The notes under the pieces were generated by a model, which was not told the DNA's origin, made no database searches, and saw only the letters and a program-made list of their open reading frames with translations. The translations under genes and the position numbers were made by a program. From an uncultured Bryobacterales bacterium (lineage in GTDB: Bacteria; Acidobacteriota; Terriglobia; Bryobacterales; UBA6623), in assembly GCA_946887065.1 (NCBI GenBank), contig CAMPKL010000045.1:1-12223 (forward strand): DNA of 12,223 nucleotides. The letters are read 5' to 3'. Below, piece after piece: positions 6,826 to 12,212 of this stretch (position 1 is its first letter; every line of letters begins with the position of its first letter).

Positions 6826-7521
6826 ATGGCCAAAACCATTCTCGCGATAGAGGATGATACAGATCTCTGCGAACTGCTTGAGTACAACCTGACCCGCGGC
6901 GGCTATGAGGTTAAGATCCTGCATAGCCTGAAAGGCGCTCTCGATACGGTCAAGGCAATTCGTCCGGATTTATTGATCTTGGACGTCATGTTGCCGGATG
7001 GCGACGGGTTCGACTTCTGCCGCGCGCTCAAGGCGGACGCCGAGGTGCGGCGGACGCCGGTATTGTTCTTGACGGCTCGTAGCCAAGAAATCGACCGCGT
7101 GCTCGGGTTGGAGATCGGGGGCGACGACTACGTCACCAAACCTTTCAGCCCGCGCGAACTGCTGGCGCGGGTGAAGGTCCATTTGCGTCGCGCGGACGGC
7201 GATCGCCCGACGGATCGGCCGACCGAGGCGGGACCAATTACCCTGGACAAAAATTCGCGGCGAGTTTTTCTCAACGGCGATGCGCTGTCGCTTACCGCGA
7301 CCGAGTTCAAACTGCTGGAGTTTTTCCTCGCTCATCCGGGCCGGGTTTATAGCCGTGAGCAGTTGTTAAGTTCCATTTGGGGCGAGGACACTCATGTGAC
7401 GCCGCGCAACGTGGATGTTCATATCCGGCGGTTGCGCGAGCGAATCGAAACGCAGCCCGACTCGCCCCAATGGCTTCAAACCGTGCGCGGTTTCGGATAC
7501 CGATTTGAAGTACCCGCCTAG
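6826..7521 (+). CDS. OmpR/PhoB-family response regulator
   Basis: This 231-residue cytoplasmic transcription factor is controlled by phosphorylation from the kinase encoded next door. The receiver domain (1-120) has the acidic pocket E9-D10-D11, phospho-acceptor D53 in LLILDVMLPDGDG, T83 in LFLTAR and K105 in YVTKPF, all intact. A short linker rich in Asp/Arg/Pro precedes a winged-helix DNA-binding domain (about 135-230) with LTATEFKLLEFF, the RNVDVHIRRLRERI recognition region and the closing GFGYRFE. The length is standard for PhoB. The GGAG at 6817-6820 supports ATG 6826. The stop is 3 nt before the kinase ATG, so the two are almost certainly one operon. PhoB is the closest style of match, but no pst or phoU gene is nearby and no Pho box was seen, so the phosphate link is unproven. 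Confidence 0.92.
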   Translation: MAKTILAIEDDTDLCELLEYNLTRGGYEVKILHSLKGALDTVKAIRPDLLILDVMLPDGDGFDFCRALKADAEVRRTPVLFLTARSQEIDRVLGLEIGGDDYVTKPFSPRELLARVKVHLRRADGDRPTDRPTEAGPITLDKNSRRVFLNGDALSLTATEFKLLEFFLAHPGRVYSREQLLSSIWGEDTHVTPRNVDVHIRRLRERIETQPDSPQWLQTVRGFGYRFEVPA

Positions 7522-7524
7522 GTC

Positions 7525-9309
7525 ATGACGAAGAGGATTTTCGGCAAGCTGATCCTCAGCATCGTCCTTTTATTGGCGATCTGGGGACTCGGCGCGGATT
7601 ACCTCGTCAGTCATATCACCGAACGGAATCTGCAACAGGATCAGGTTGTCTCGCTCAGCGAGAAGACGCGTTTGGTGCGGTCCTTGCTGGAGCAGGTCGA
7701 TGAGGCCGAATATCCGGCCCTGGTCGATCGTTTAGCCCAGGACGCTAATGCGCGCATCACAGCGATCGCGTCGGACGGTTCCGTCATCGCCGATTCCGAG
7801 GCCGACCCCGCGAGGATGGAGAATCACGCGGCGCGACCGGAGTTTCGAGAGGCCTTGGCGGGACGAGAAGGCGTGGCCACTCGCCGCAGCGACACTATCG
7901 GCGTGGAGTTTTTGTACGTCGCGATGCCGATGAGGGAACATGCCGTCCGGCTCGCGCTTCCTCTCGCGACCATTGCCGCTCGCGGCGGCGAGATACGGAC
8001 TCAAATCCTGTGGATGATGACGCTCGCGTTGGTCCCGTCGGTGCTCATCGCCGCTTGGAAGTCGAGAAGCATCTCTTCGACGCTGTCGGAAATCATCGGC
8101 TACTCTCACCGCCTAGCCGCCGGCGAGTTTAATGCCGCGATGCCCCAGGCGAGGGGCGGCGAACTGGGCGAACTCGCCACGCAATTGCGAAGCGCGGGCA
8201 AACGCCTGCGAGGCATGTTCGAGCAGCTGCAAGATGAGCGATCTCGCTTCGCCGCGGCCGTGAACGGAATCGGCGAAGGGATTCTCGTCGCGGATCGCCG
8301 ACTGATGCTGGTGCTGTCAAATCCCGCCTTGGAGCAAATGTTCCCGGGTGCTGATTTCACGAAAGGGGAGCCGGTCGAGAAGTGGCTGCCCGCGGAGATC
8401 CCGGCGATCTTCCGCGAAGTACTGGAACGCGGCGAAATGCTTGCAGTCGATGTGCAGATCGCCACGCCGAATCAGCGGTCCTGGAAGGTTTCGTGCACGC
8501 CGATCCTCAGTAAGAAGGGCAAAGTCCAGGCCGTCGCCGCGGTGTTTTACGACATCACGGAGTTGGAACGTGTTGACCGCGTGCGCAAGGACTTCGTCAT
8601 CAACGTGTCGCACGAACTGCGCACGCCCTTGGCCGCTATCCAGGGTTACGCGGAGACCTTGCTGGACGGCGCGATCGACGATCCGAACATCAATCGGCGC
8701 TTCGTCAAGATCGTCTGGCAGAACGCCGAGCGGTTGGCGCAATTGACGGCCGACCTGATGACCCTGTCGCAGGTCGAAGTCAACACGCGAGAGTTCCACT
8801 TCTCGCCGCACGCGGTCAGAGAGATTCTGGAGGAAGCAGGCGACTCGATCTCGATGATCCTGGAGAAGAAATCGATCGCGCTGCAGATCGATCCCGTGGA
8901 TCCGAGTCTATTCATCGAATGCGATTCCGGCGCCATTCATCAGGTGCTCACCAACCTTTTGGACAACGCCGCCAAATATACCCCCGAGAACGGCACGATC
9001 TTCATGAGGGCGGAGCCGAGCGGAGAAGGCGTGGAGTTTAGCGTGCGGGACACGGGCGCGGGCATCGCCCCGGAACATATCCCGCGGCTATTTGAGCGGT
9101 TTTACCGCGTGGATAAGGCGCGCTCCAGGGCGCTCGGCGGCACGGGCCTTGGGTTGGCGATCGTGAAGCACCTGATACTGGCCCATCGAGGGACGGTGGA
9201 CGTCTCCAGCGTGTTGGGAGAAGGCACGACGTTCTCGTTCCGCTTGCCGCTGTTCGCGGTAGGTGCGGAGCCGATGACGGCAACTCAGTCCGCGCTCATC
9301 CCTAGCTAA
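7525..9309 (+). CDS. PhoR-like membrane sensor histidine kinase
   Basis: This 594-residue inner-membrane kinase should autophosphorylate and pass phosphate to the upstream response regulator. Segments in order: TM1 (about 8-26); an extracytoplasmic sensor of about 130 residues (29-158) with ITAIASDGSVIADSE, similar to PhoR/single-Cache sensors; TM2 (about 159-178); a HAMP linker (180-235); a PAS domain (about 238-345); HisKA with NVSHELRTPL, where H363 is the phospho-acceptor; and an HATPase_c domain with N box NLLDNAAKYTPENG (N481), DTGAGI (D509), the FERFYRVD F box and GGTGLGLAI (G2). All boxes are intact. ATG 7525 lies 3 nt after the preceding stop with a poor Shine-Dalgarno, so coupling is likely. 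The gene ends 8 nt from the stop of convergent infC. The architecture matches PhoR; the stimulus is not known. Confidence 0.92.
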   Translation: MTKRIFGKLILSIVLLLAIWGLGADYLVSHITERNLQQDQVVSLSEKTRLVRSLLEQVDEAEYPALVDRLAQDANARITAIASDGSVIADSEADPARMENHAARPEFREALAGREGVATRRSDTIGVEFLYVAMPMREHAVRLALPLATIAARGGEIRTQILWMMTLALVPSVLIAAWKSRSISSTLSEIIGYSHRLAAGEFNAAMPQARGGELGELATQLRSAGKRLRGMFEQLQDERSRFAAAVNGIGEGILVADRRLMLVLSNPALEQMFPGADFTKGEPVEKWLPAEIPAIFREVLERGEMLAVDVQIATPNQRSWKVSCTPILSKKGKVQAVAAVFYDITELERVDRVRKDFVINVSHELRTPLAAIQGYAETLLDGAIDDPNINRRFVKIVWQNAERLAQLTADLMTLSQVEVNTREFHFSPHAVREILEEAGDSISMILEKKSIALQIDPVDPSLFIECDSGAIHQVLTNLLDNAAKYTPENGTIFMRAEPSGEGVEFSVRDTGAGIAPEHIPRLFERFYRVDKARSRALGGTGLGLAIVKHLILAHRGTVDVSSVLGEGTTFSFRLPLFAVGAEPMTATQSALIPS

Positions 9310-9317
9310 TCGAGCAG

Positions 9318-9974
9318 TCAGTTCGCGGCATCGGCGGTGGGCGAAGCTTGCGCTTCTTCCATCCGCGGCTCATCAGCGGGCGGGGCCGCAGGCGCCGATG
9401 CAGCCGGCTTCTTCGGGGCCTTTTCTTTTTCCTTCGCCTTCTTGGAAGGACCAAAGATCAGGTGCATCGTACGGCCTTCCATGCGAGGGCGCCCTTCAGC
9501 TTCACCGATGTCGGCGAGATCGTTGGCAAGTTGCATCAGCAACCTCTCGCCGAGATCCGAGTGAGTCACTTCGCGTCCTCTGAAGAAGACGGTGCCCTTC
9601 ACTTTATTGCCTTCTTCCAAGAAGCGGCGTGCGTGATTCTTCTTGAAGTCGTAGTCGTGCTGATCCGTATTGGGACGGAACTTCACTTCCTTGATCTCAA
9701 TGCGATGCTGCTTGCGCTTTGCTTCGCTCTTGCGTTTCTTTTCGAGATATTCGTACTCGCCATGGTCTATGACCTTGGCTACGGGCGGTTGGGCGGTGGG
9801 GGAGACCACAACGAGATCCAGGCCCATGGCCTTGGCTCGTTCAATACCGACATGGGTGGGCAGCACCTCAGTCTCGCCATCCGGAAACACGACGCGCACT
9901 TCTCTGGCGCGGATCGTCTCGTTCACATTCTGCTTGCGAACGCGACGCAGCGGTCTAAAACGTCTGCGAAAAAT
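9318..9974 (-). CDS. infC: Translation initiation factor IF-3, ATT start codon
   Basis: IF-3 binds the 30S subunit, checks the start codon-initiator tRNA match and keeps subunits apart. The start is set at ATT (9974-9972): a perfect AGGAGG lies 5 nt upstream, TAG is in frame 9 nt further back, and no ATG lies between. Reading from there gives FRRFRPLRRVRKQNVNET, a basic lead-in, then the IF-3 signature IRAREVRVV. An internal GTG at 9926 has no ribosome binding site. The N-domain (about 17-85) runs to VAKVIDHGEYEYLEKKRKSE. The C-domain includes EIKEVKFRPNTDQHDYDFK, FLEEGNKVKGTVFFRGRE and GRTMHLIFGPSK. A Lys/Ala/Pro-rich tail of about 41 residues follows, making it 218 residues against the usual 170-180. 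rpmI and rplT do not follow, unlike many bacteria; the next gene is a convergent kinase. AUU-type starts allow IF-3 to repress its own mRNA. Confidence 0.93.
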   Translation of the reverse strand: MFRRRFRPLRRVRKQNVNETIRAREVRVVFPDGETEVLPTHVGIERAKAMGLDLVVVSPTAQPPVAKVIDHGEYEYLEKKRKSEAKRKQHRIEIKEVKFRPNTDQHDYDFKKNHARRFLEEGNKVKGTVFFRGREVTHSDLGERLLMQLANDLADIGEAEGRPRMEGRTMHLIFGPSKKAKEKEKAPKKPAASAPAAPPADEPRMEEAQASPTADAAN

Positions 9975-9978
9975 ACTA

Positions 9979-9985
9979 ACCTCCT
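9979..9985 (-). promoter_or_regulatory. Ribosome binding site of infC (decides the ATT start)
   Basis: AGGAGGT on the minus strand is a near-perfect complement of the 16S rRNA tail. It is 5 nt from ATT 9974 and far from any ATG or GTG in the same frame, so it fixes the unusual start. Its GGAGG is complementary to a CCUCC in the loop of the hairpin just upstream. Confidence 0.85.
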
Positions 9986-9991
9986 ATCGTC

Positions 9992-10018
9992 AGATCCCAA
10001 CCTGGAGGCTTGGGATCT
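9992..10018 (-). promoter_or_regulatory. infC leader hairpin with an anti-Shine-Dalgarno loop (candidate pseudoknot)
   Basis: The arms AGATCCCAA and TTGGGATCT form a perfect 9-bp stem with a 9-nt loop (minus strand GCCUCCAGG). The loop's CCUCC can pair with GGAGG of the infC ribosome binding site, 7 nt beyond the stem. This gives H-type pseudoknot geometry: L1 of 1 nt, L2 of 3 nt, L3 of about 7 nt. Stem and complementarity are seen directly; translational control is inferred. Confidence 0.55.
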
Positions 10019-10035
10019 CCCCGCAACCATATTCC

Positions 10036-10078
10036 AAAACAAAAAAAGGACTGCCAAGCCATAACGGGCCTGCAATCC
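10036..10078 (-). terminator. Intrinsic terminator in the infC leader (attenuator or small-RNA terminator)
   Basis: On the minus strand GGAUUGC-AGGCC pairs with GGCUU-G-GCAGUCC (12 bp with two G.U pairs and one bulged G, loop CGUUAU). TTTTTTT-G-TTTT follows at once. This is a textbook Rho-independent terminator. It ends about 61 nt before the infC ATT start, and no minus-strand protein gene lies upstream for it to end, so it should stop either a leader transcript or a short RNA. Confidence 0.7.
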
Positions 10079-10160
10079 CCGACAAACCGCCCCCTAGATG
10101 GGGCCTAAAGCTTTTTCGCCTTTCAGCAATCTGGTGAAATCGCCAGTCACGCTTTTGCGT
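10038..10160 (-). ncRNA. Candidate structured leader RNA / small RNA upstream of infC
   Basis: A transcript from the putative promoter at 10167-10194 to the terminator at 10036-10078 would be about 120 nt. It contains stem-loops CACGC-AAAA-GCGUG (within 10147-10162), CUGG/CCAG (10129-10144), GCCCC/GGGGC (10089-10104) and the terminator. No open reading frame with a start and ribosome binding site was found in it. I do not recognise a known riboswitch, L20 leader, T-box, 6S or SRP RNA. The boundaries are predictions. Confidence 0.4.
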
Positions 10161-10166
10161 GAGATT

Positions 10167-10194
10167 ATCGTACCATGAGCCGCCGTGGCGGCAA
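10167..10194 (-). promoter_or_regulatory. Possible infC / leader-RNA promoter
   Basis: The minus strand has TTGCCG (10194-10189), a 16-bp spacer and TACGAT (10172-10167) preceded by TGG, resembling an extended -10. The predicted start is near 10160. An inverted repeat GCCGCC-GT-GGCGGC (10179-10192) fills most of the spacer and overlaps the -35, so it could act as an operator. Confidence 0.4.
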
Positions 10195-10237
10195 AGAGCC
10201 GGTTTTCAAATGATTTTGGCTCAAGCGGCGCTTTGTC

Positions 10238-10267
10238 TTGACAACTTCAAACAGCGTTCCATAGCAT
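10238..10267 (+). promoter_or_regulatory. Sigma-70-type promoter for the HU-family gene
   Basis: A consensus TTGACA (10238-10243) is followed after 18 bp by TAGCAT (10262-10267, 4 of 6 matches to TATAAT). It predicts transcription from about 10274 and a leader of about 32 nt before ATG 10306. Confidence 0.65.
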
Positions 10268-10305
10268 GGAAGTCTCGACGTAACAACGCGTTACGCACTC
10301 CCAGG

Positions 10306-10572
10306 ATGATCAAACACGACATCGTAATGCAGGTCGTCAACCGAACCGGGTTGAGCAAGACCAAGGCCGAAATGGCCGTCGAAGCTGTCTTCGAAACCAT
10401 GAAGCGCGCCATGGAGCAAGGAGAGCGCATTGAATTGCGCGGCTTCGGGGTCTTCAACATTCGCCCGAGGAAGACCGGCATCGGCCGGAATCCCCGGACG
10501 GGCGACGAGGTCATCATCCCGCCCGGGAAGGCCGTCCGGTTCAAACCGGGCAAGGATCTTCAGTCCATCTAG
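10306..10572 (+). CDS. HU/IHF-family nucleoid DNA-binding protein
   Basis: This 88-residue histone-like protein should bind and bend DNA as a dimer and help organise the nucleoid. The helical body (MIKHDIVMQVVNRTGLSKTK through FETMKRAMEQG) is followed by ERIELRGFGVFNIRPRK, the family signature strand region. The beta-arm GIGRNPRTGDEVIIPPGKAVRF carries the R-N-P-x-T-G tip with the Pro that intercalates into DNA. It ends PGKDLQSI, at normal length. ATG 10306 is chosen because the family starts here; the same frame is open further upstream, but a promoter lies in that stretch. The Shine-Dalgarno is poor (CCAGG directly adjacent). It could be HU or an IHF-like paralogue; sequence alone does not separate them. 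It is transcribed away from infC and ends 5 nt from the stop of the convergent dehydrogenase. Confidence 0.92.
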   Translation: MIKHDIVMQVVNRTGLSKTKAEMAVEAVFETMKRAMEQGERIELRGFGVFNIRPRKTGIGRNPRTGDEVIIPPGKAVRFKPGKDLQSI

Positions 10573-10577
10573 GCTAC

Positions 10578-11312
10578 CTACGAATAGGGATAAACCGTCG
10601 GCGTAATCACCAGCTCCGGAACGTTCGCGCGCGGATCGAGGGTGGCGATCATGAGGGCCGCCGCGGCAAGATCCTCGGGTTGGAGCATCTTCGCGCGAGC
10701 TTCCGGTCCCGGCACCACTGGCCGCTTTTCCAAGATGGGCGTGTTGACCTCACCGGGGCAAATCATGGAGGAGCGAATGCCGTTCATTCCCTCTTCAATC
10801 CCGATCGCTAGACTGAGGCCGGCGGCGCCATGCTTGCTCGCGCTATAGCCGGCGCCGGCCAACACGCTGGCGCGCACGCCCGCGATAGACGACACATTGA
10901 TGATCAAACCGTTCTTGCGCTCGCGCATGCCCGGCAGAACCTCGCGGACGCAGTAGTAGATCCCGTTCAGATTCACGTCCGTCATGAAGCGGAAGTCTTC
11001 GTTCGAGAGCTCGGTCAATTTTCGCTTGGGCACGTTGCCGCCTGCGTTGTTGACAAGAATGTCGATGTGACCCAGCTCTTTGTGCGCGAAGTCGAAGAGT
11101 TGCTTAACGGAAGCTGGGTCCGAAACGTCCGCGGCGAAAGGGATGAGACGGGCGGCCGCCTCGCCGGCGCCTTCGATAGAAGTTTGGAGTTTGGCCGCGC
11201 TGCGGCCAGTGATGACGACGCGGGCGCCTTCCCGGGCGAAGGTACGGCCGATCGCTTCGCCGATGCCGCTCCCGCCTCCAGTTACAACTGCAGTTTTGTC
11301 TTTTAGTTTCAT
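10578..11312 (-). CDS. Short-chain dehydrogenase/reductase (SDR), classical type
   Basis: This 244-residue cytoplasmic oxidoreductase uses NAD(P)(H) on an unidentified alcohol or carbonyl substrate. The Rossmann fold shows T11-G-G-G-S-G-I-G18, D62-V63 for adenine contact and NNAG (88-91). The catalytic tetrad is N114, S142, Y156 and K160 (YSASK). ICPGEVNTPI is the family P-G motif after the active site. G36-R37 at the end of the second strand favours NADP over NAD. Family length is normal. The start ATG 11310-11312 fits the usual K-x-K-x-x-x-V-V-T-G opening, but it is preceded directly by a strong hairpin instead of a clear Shine-Dalgarno. A PilZ gene lies 59 nt upstream on the same strand and could be co-transcribed. 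FabG-like activity is possible, yet no fatty-acid genes are near. Confidence 0.92.
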   Translation of the reverse strand: MKLKDKTAVVTGGGSGIGEAIGRTFAREGARVVITGRSAAKLQTSIEGAGEAAARLIPFAADVSDPASVKQLFDFAHKELGHIDILVNNAGGNVPKRKLTELSNEDFRFMTDVNLNGIYYCVREVLPGMRERKNGLIINVSSIAGVRASVLAGAGYSASKHGAAGLSLAIGIEEGMNGIRSSMICPGEVNTPILEKRPVVPGPEARAKMLQPEDLAAAALMIATLDPRANVPELVITPTVYPYS

Positions 11313-11313
11313 A

Positions 11314-11338
11314 TCCGGCTCGCTTGTGCGAAACCGGA
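11314..11338 (-). promoter_or_regulatory. Hairpin abutting the SDR start codon
   Basis: UCCGG pairs with CCGGA, and inside it UUCGC pairs with GCGAG around an ACAA loop, with one bulged U and one G.U pair. The stem ends one nucleotide before the ATG and covers the place where a ribosome binding site should be. No U-run follows, so it is not an intrinsic terminator for the PilZ gene. Confidence 0.5.
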
Positions 11339-11371
11339 CATTCTAGCAACTTCCCTACTCCGCGGCGACGT

Positions 11372-11683
11372 TTAGGCAATTCCATCCAGCGGGCGAAGGC
11401 GGTGCTTCTTGATCGATACCGCAACGGCGGAGCCTTCATGCCTCACCGTAATCCCTTGCACGTGAAGCGTTACGGGCGGTCCGCCTAGCGCGTCTCCTAC
11501 ATGCACCGTCAATTCAATCTTGCGACCGGTTCCGATTTCGCTTTCGGTTTCAAACAAGATGCCTCCCTTGCTAATATTCAGCGTTTGCCCGGTTCCCTCC
11601 TTCCGGGTTCCAGGAGGTCTCAGGCGGAATTCCACCGGCCTTCGGATTTCGAACCTCTGTGGGCGCTCCTGCATCGTGACCAT
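11372..11683 (-). CDS. PilZ-domain protein (c-di-GMP receptor type)
   Basis: This single-domain PilZ protein of about 103 residues is likely a cytoplasmic c-di-GMP sensor, acting by contact with a partner that controls motility, polysaccharide or envelope traits. Both ligand motifs are intact: R-F-E-I-R (RxxxR) near residues 10-14 and N-I-S-K-G-G (NxSxxG) near 36-41, followed by the GILFETE strand. No other domain is attached. The start is uncertain. ATG 11683 is used here because it lies shortly before RxxxR, with GGA 4 nt upstream. A TTG at 11713 in the same frame would add ten residues, and ATG 11674 would remove three. The gene is followed by the SDR on the same strand after 59 nt. No diguanylate cyclase or phosphodiesterase lies in the window. 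Confidence 0.85.
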   Translation of the reverse strand: MVTMQERPQRFEIRRPVEFRLRPPGTRKEGTGQTLNISKGGILFETESEIGTGRKIELTVHVGDALGGPPVTLHVQGITVRHEGSAVAVSIKKHRLRPLDGIA

Positions 11684-11695
11684 ATTGTCCGGCCT

Positions 11696-11709
11696 GTACA
11701 CGTTTGTAC
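11696..11709. repeat. Short inverted repeat upstream of the PilZ gene
   Basis: GTACA-CGTT-TGTAC is a perfect 5-bp inverted repeat with a 4-bp spacer. If the PilZ gene starts at ATG 11683, it lies 13 bp upstream and could be an operator; if it starts at TTG 11713, the repeat is inside the coding region. Confidence 0.3.
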
Positions 11710-12035
11710 TCAATAGAACGGGCGTTTCATATTGCTTTTGGTACTAACAAGGCTGCCGCGAGCGCAGAAAATGCCTGGATACAACCATTTAAGGGGCATT
11801 CCGCGCGCGCCGAAACCACATCGCTGACGCCCGTGCTGGTGCAGCCGCGACGCTTGTGCGGACGAAGGCAACGCGACTTTCAGCGGCCAGTTTATTTGCT
11901 CGAACTCCCCCGCGAACGTCAATAACAGGTACTTTCCGATGATGCGCCGACTCCGTGGGAGCCGGGTCTGCGCCGTGGAACGGCCCTGCGGATGTTCGGA
12001 GTTATCGGCGGTTCGCGTCCCCGAAGAGGCCCGTT

Positions 12036-12049
12036 TAGTCCTAGGACTA
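12036..12049. repeat. Perfect 14-bp palindrome
   Basis: TAGTCCTAGGACTA reads the same on both strands. CCTAGG recurs at 12064-12069 and TAGGACT at 12078-12084, so the motif's halves are repeated within 40 bp. It may be a protein-binding site or an RNA stem; no function is assigned. Confidence 0.5.
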
Positions 12050-12206
12050 GAGTTCCGCTGCCCCCTAGGTGTGCTCATAGGACTGCCGAGCGGGACGGCA
12101 ACCCCAAAACGGACCGACGGATGTTCCAAACGGCAGGATCAAGCGGCGCCGTCAGGAAAAGGTTCCGACCCGCGAGCCGCTAATGCGCCAGAAATTCGCG
12201 CGTCAC

Positions 12207-12212
12207 TTGACA
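12207..12212 (+). promoter_or_regulatory. Possible -35 box at the right edge
   Basis: A consensus TTGACA lies 11 bp from the window end. Its -10 partner would be outside the window, so this is only a hint that a plus-strand gene begins beyond the edge. Confidence 0.2.

Larger units (their letters stand above)
9975..10305. other. 331-bp divergent regulatory region between infC and the HU-family gene
   Basis: No protein gene was found here. It holds, from left to right, the infC ribosome binding site and hairpin (-), a terminator (-), several stem-loops, a candidate promoter (-) and the HU-family promoter (+). Plus-strand frames that run antisense to infC into this region have no supported start and are shadows. 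Confidence 0.7.

Noticed and set aside
9348..10064. A 238-codon plus-strand frame opposite infC
   Set aside because: It is antisense to a clear IF-3 gene, shows no domain and has no ribosome binding site; it follows from the base composition of infC.
10089..10122. Plus-strand terminator (GCCCC/GGGGC followed by CTTTTT)
   Set aside because: The T-run is separated from the stem by several bases and no plus-strand gene lies upstream that it would end.
10081..10170. Known riboswitch or 6S/SRP RNA in the infC leader
   Set aside because: I could not match the conserved cores of c-di-GMP, SAM, THF, preQ1, T-box, 6S or SRP RNAs; it remains only an unclassified candidate.
10159..10305. An N-terminal extension of the HU-family protein
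   Set aside because: The added residues match nothing in the family, and a TTGACA/TAGCAT promoter lies inside the stretch.
12001..12060. tRNA- or tmRNA-like GGTTCGCGTCC segment
   Set aside because: No acceptor stem, anticodon arm or CCA end could be placed around it.
11710..12129. A 139-codon minus-strand frame ending at the PilZ TTG
   Set aside because: There is no recognisable domain, no ribosome binding site and no clear codon bias; the stop/start overlap alone is not enough.
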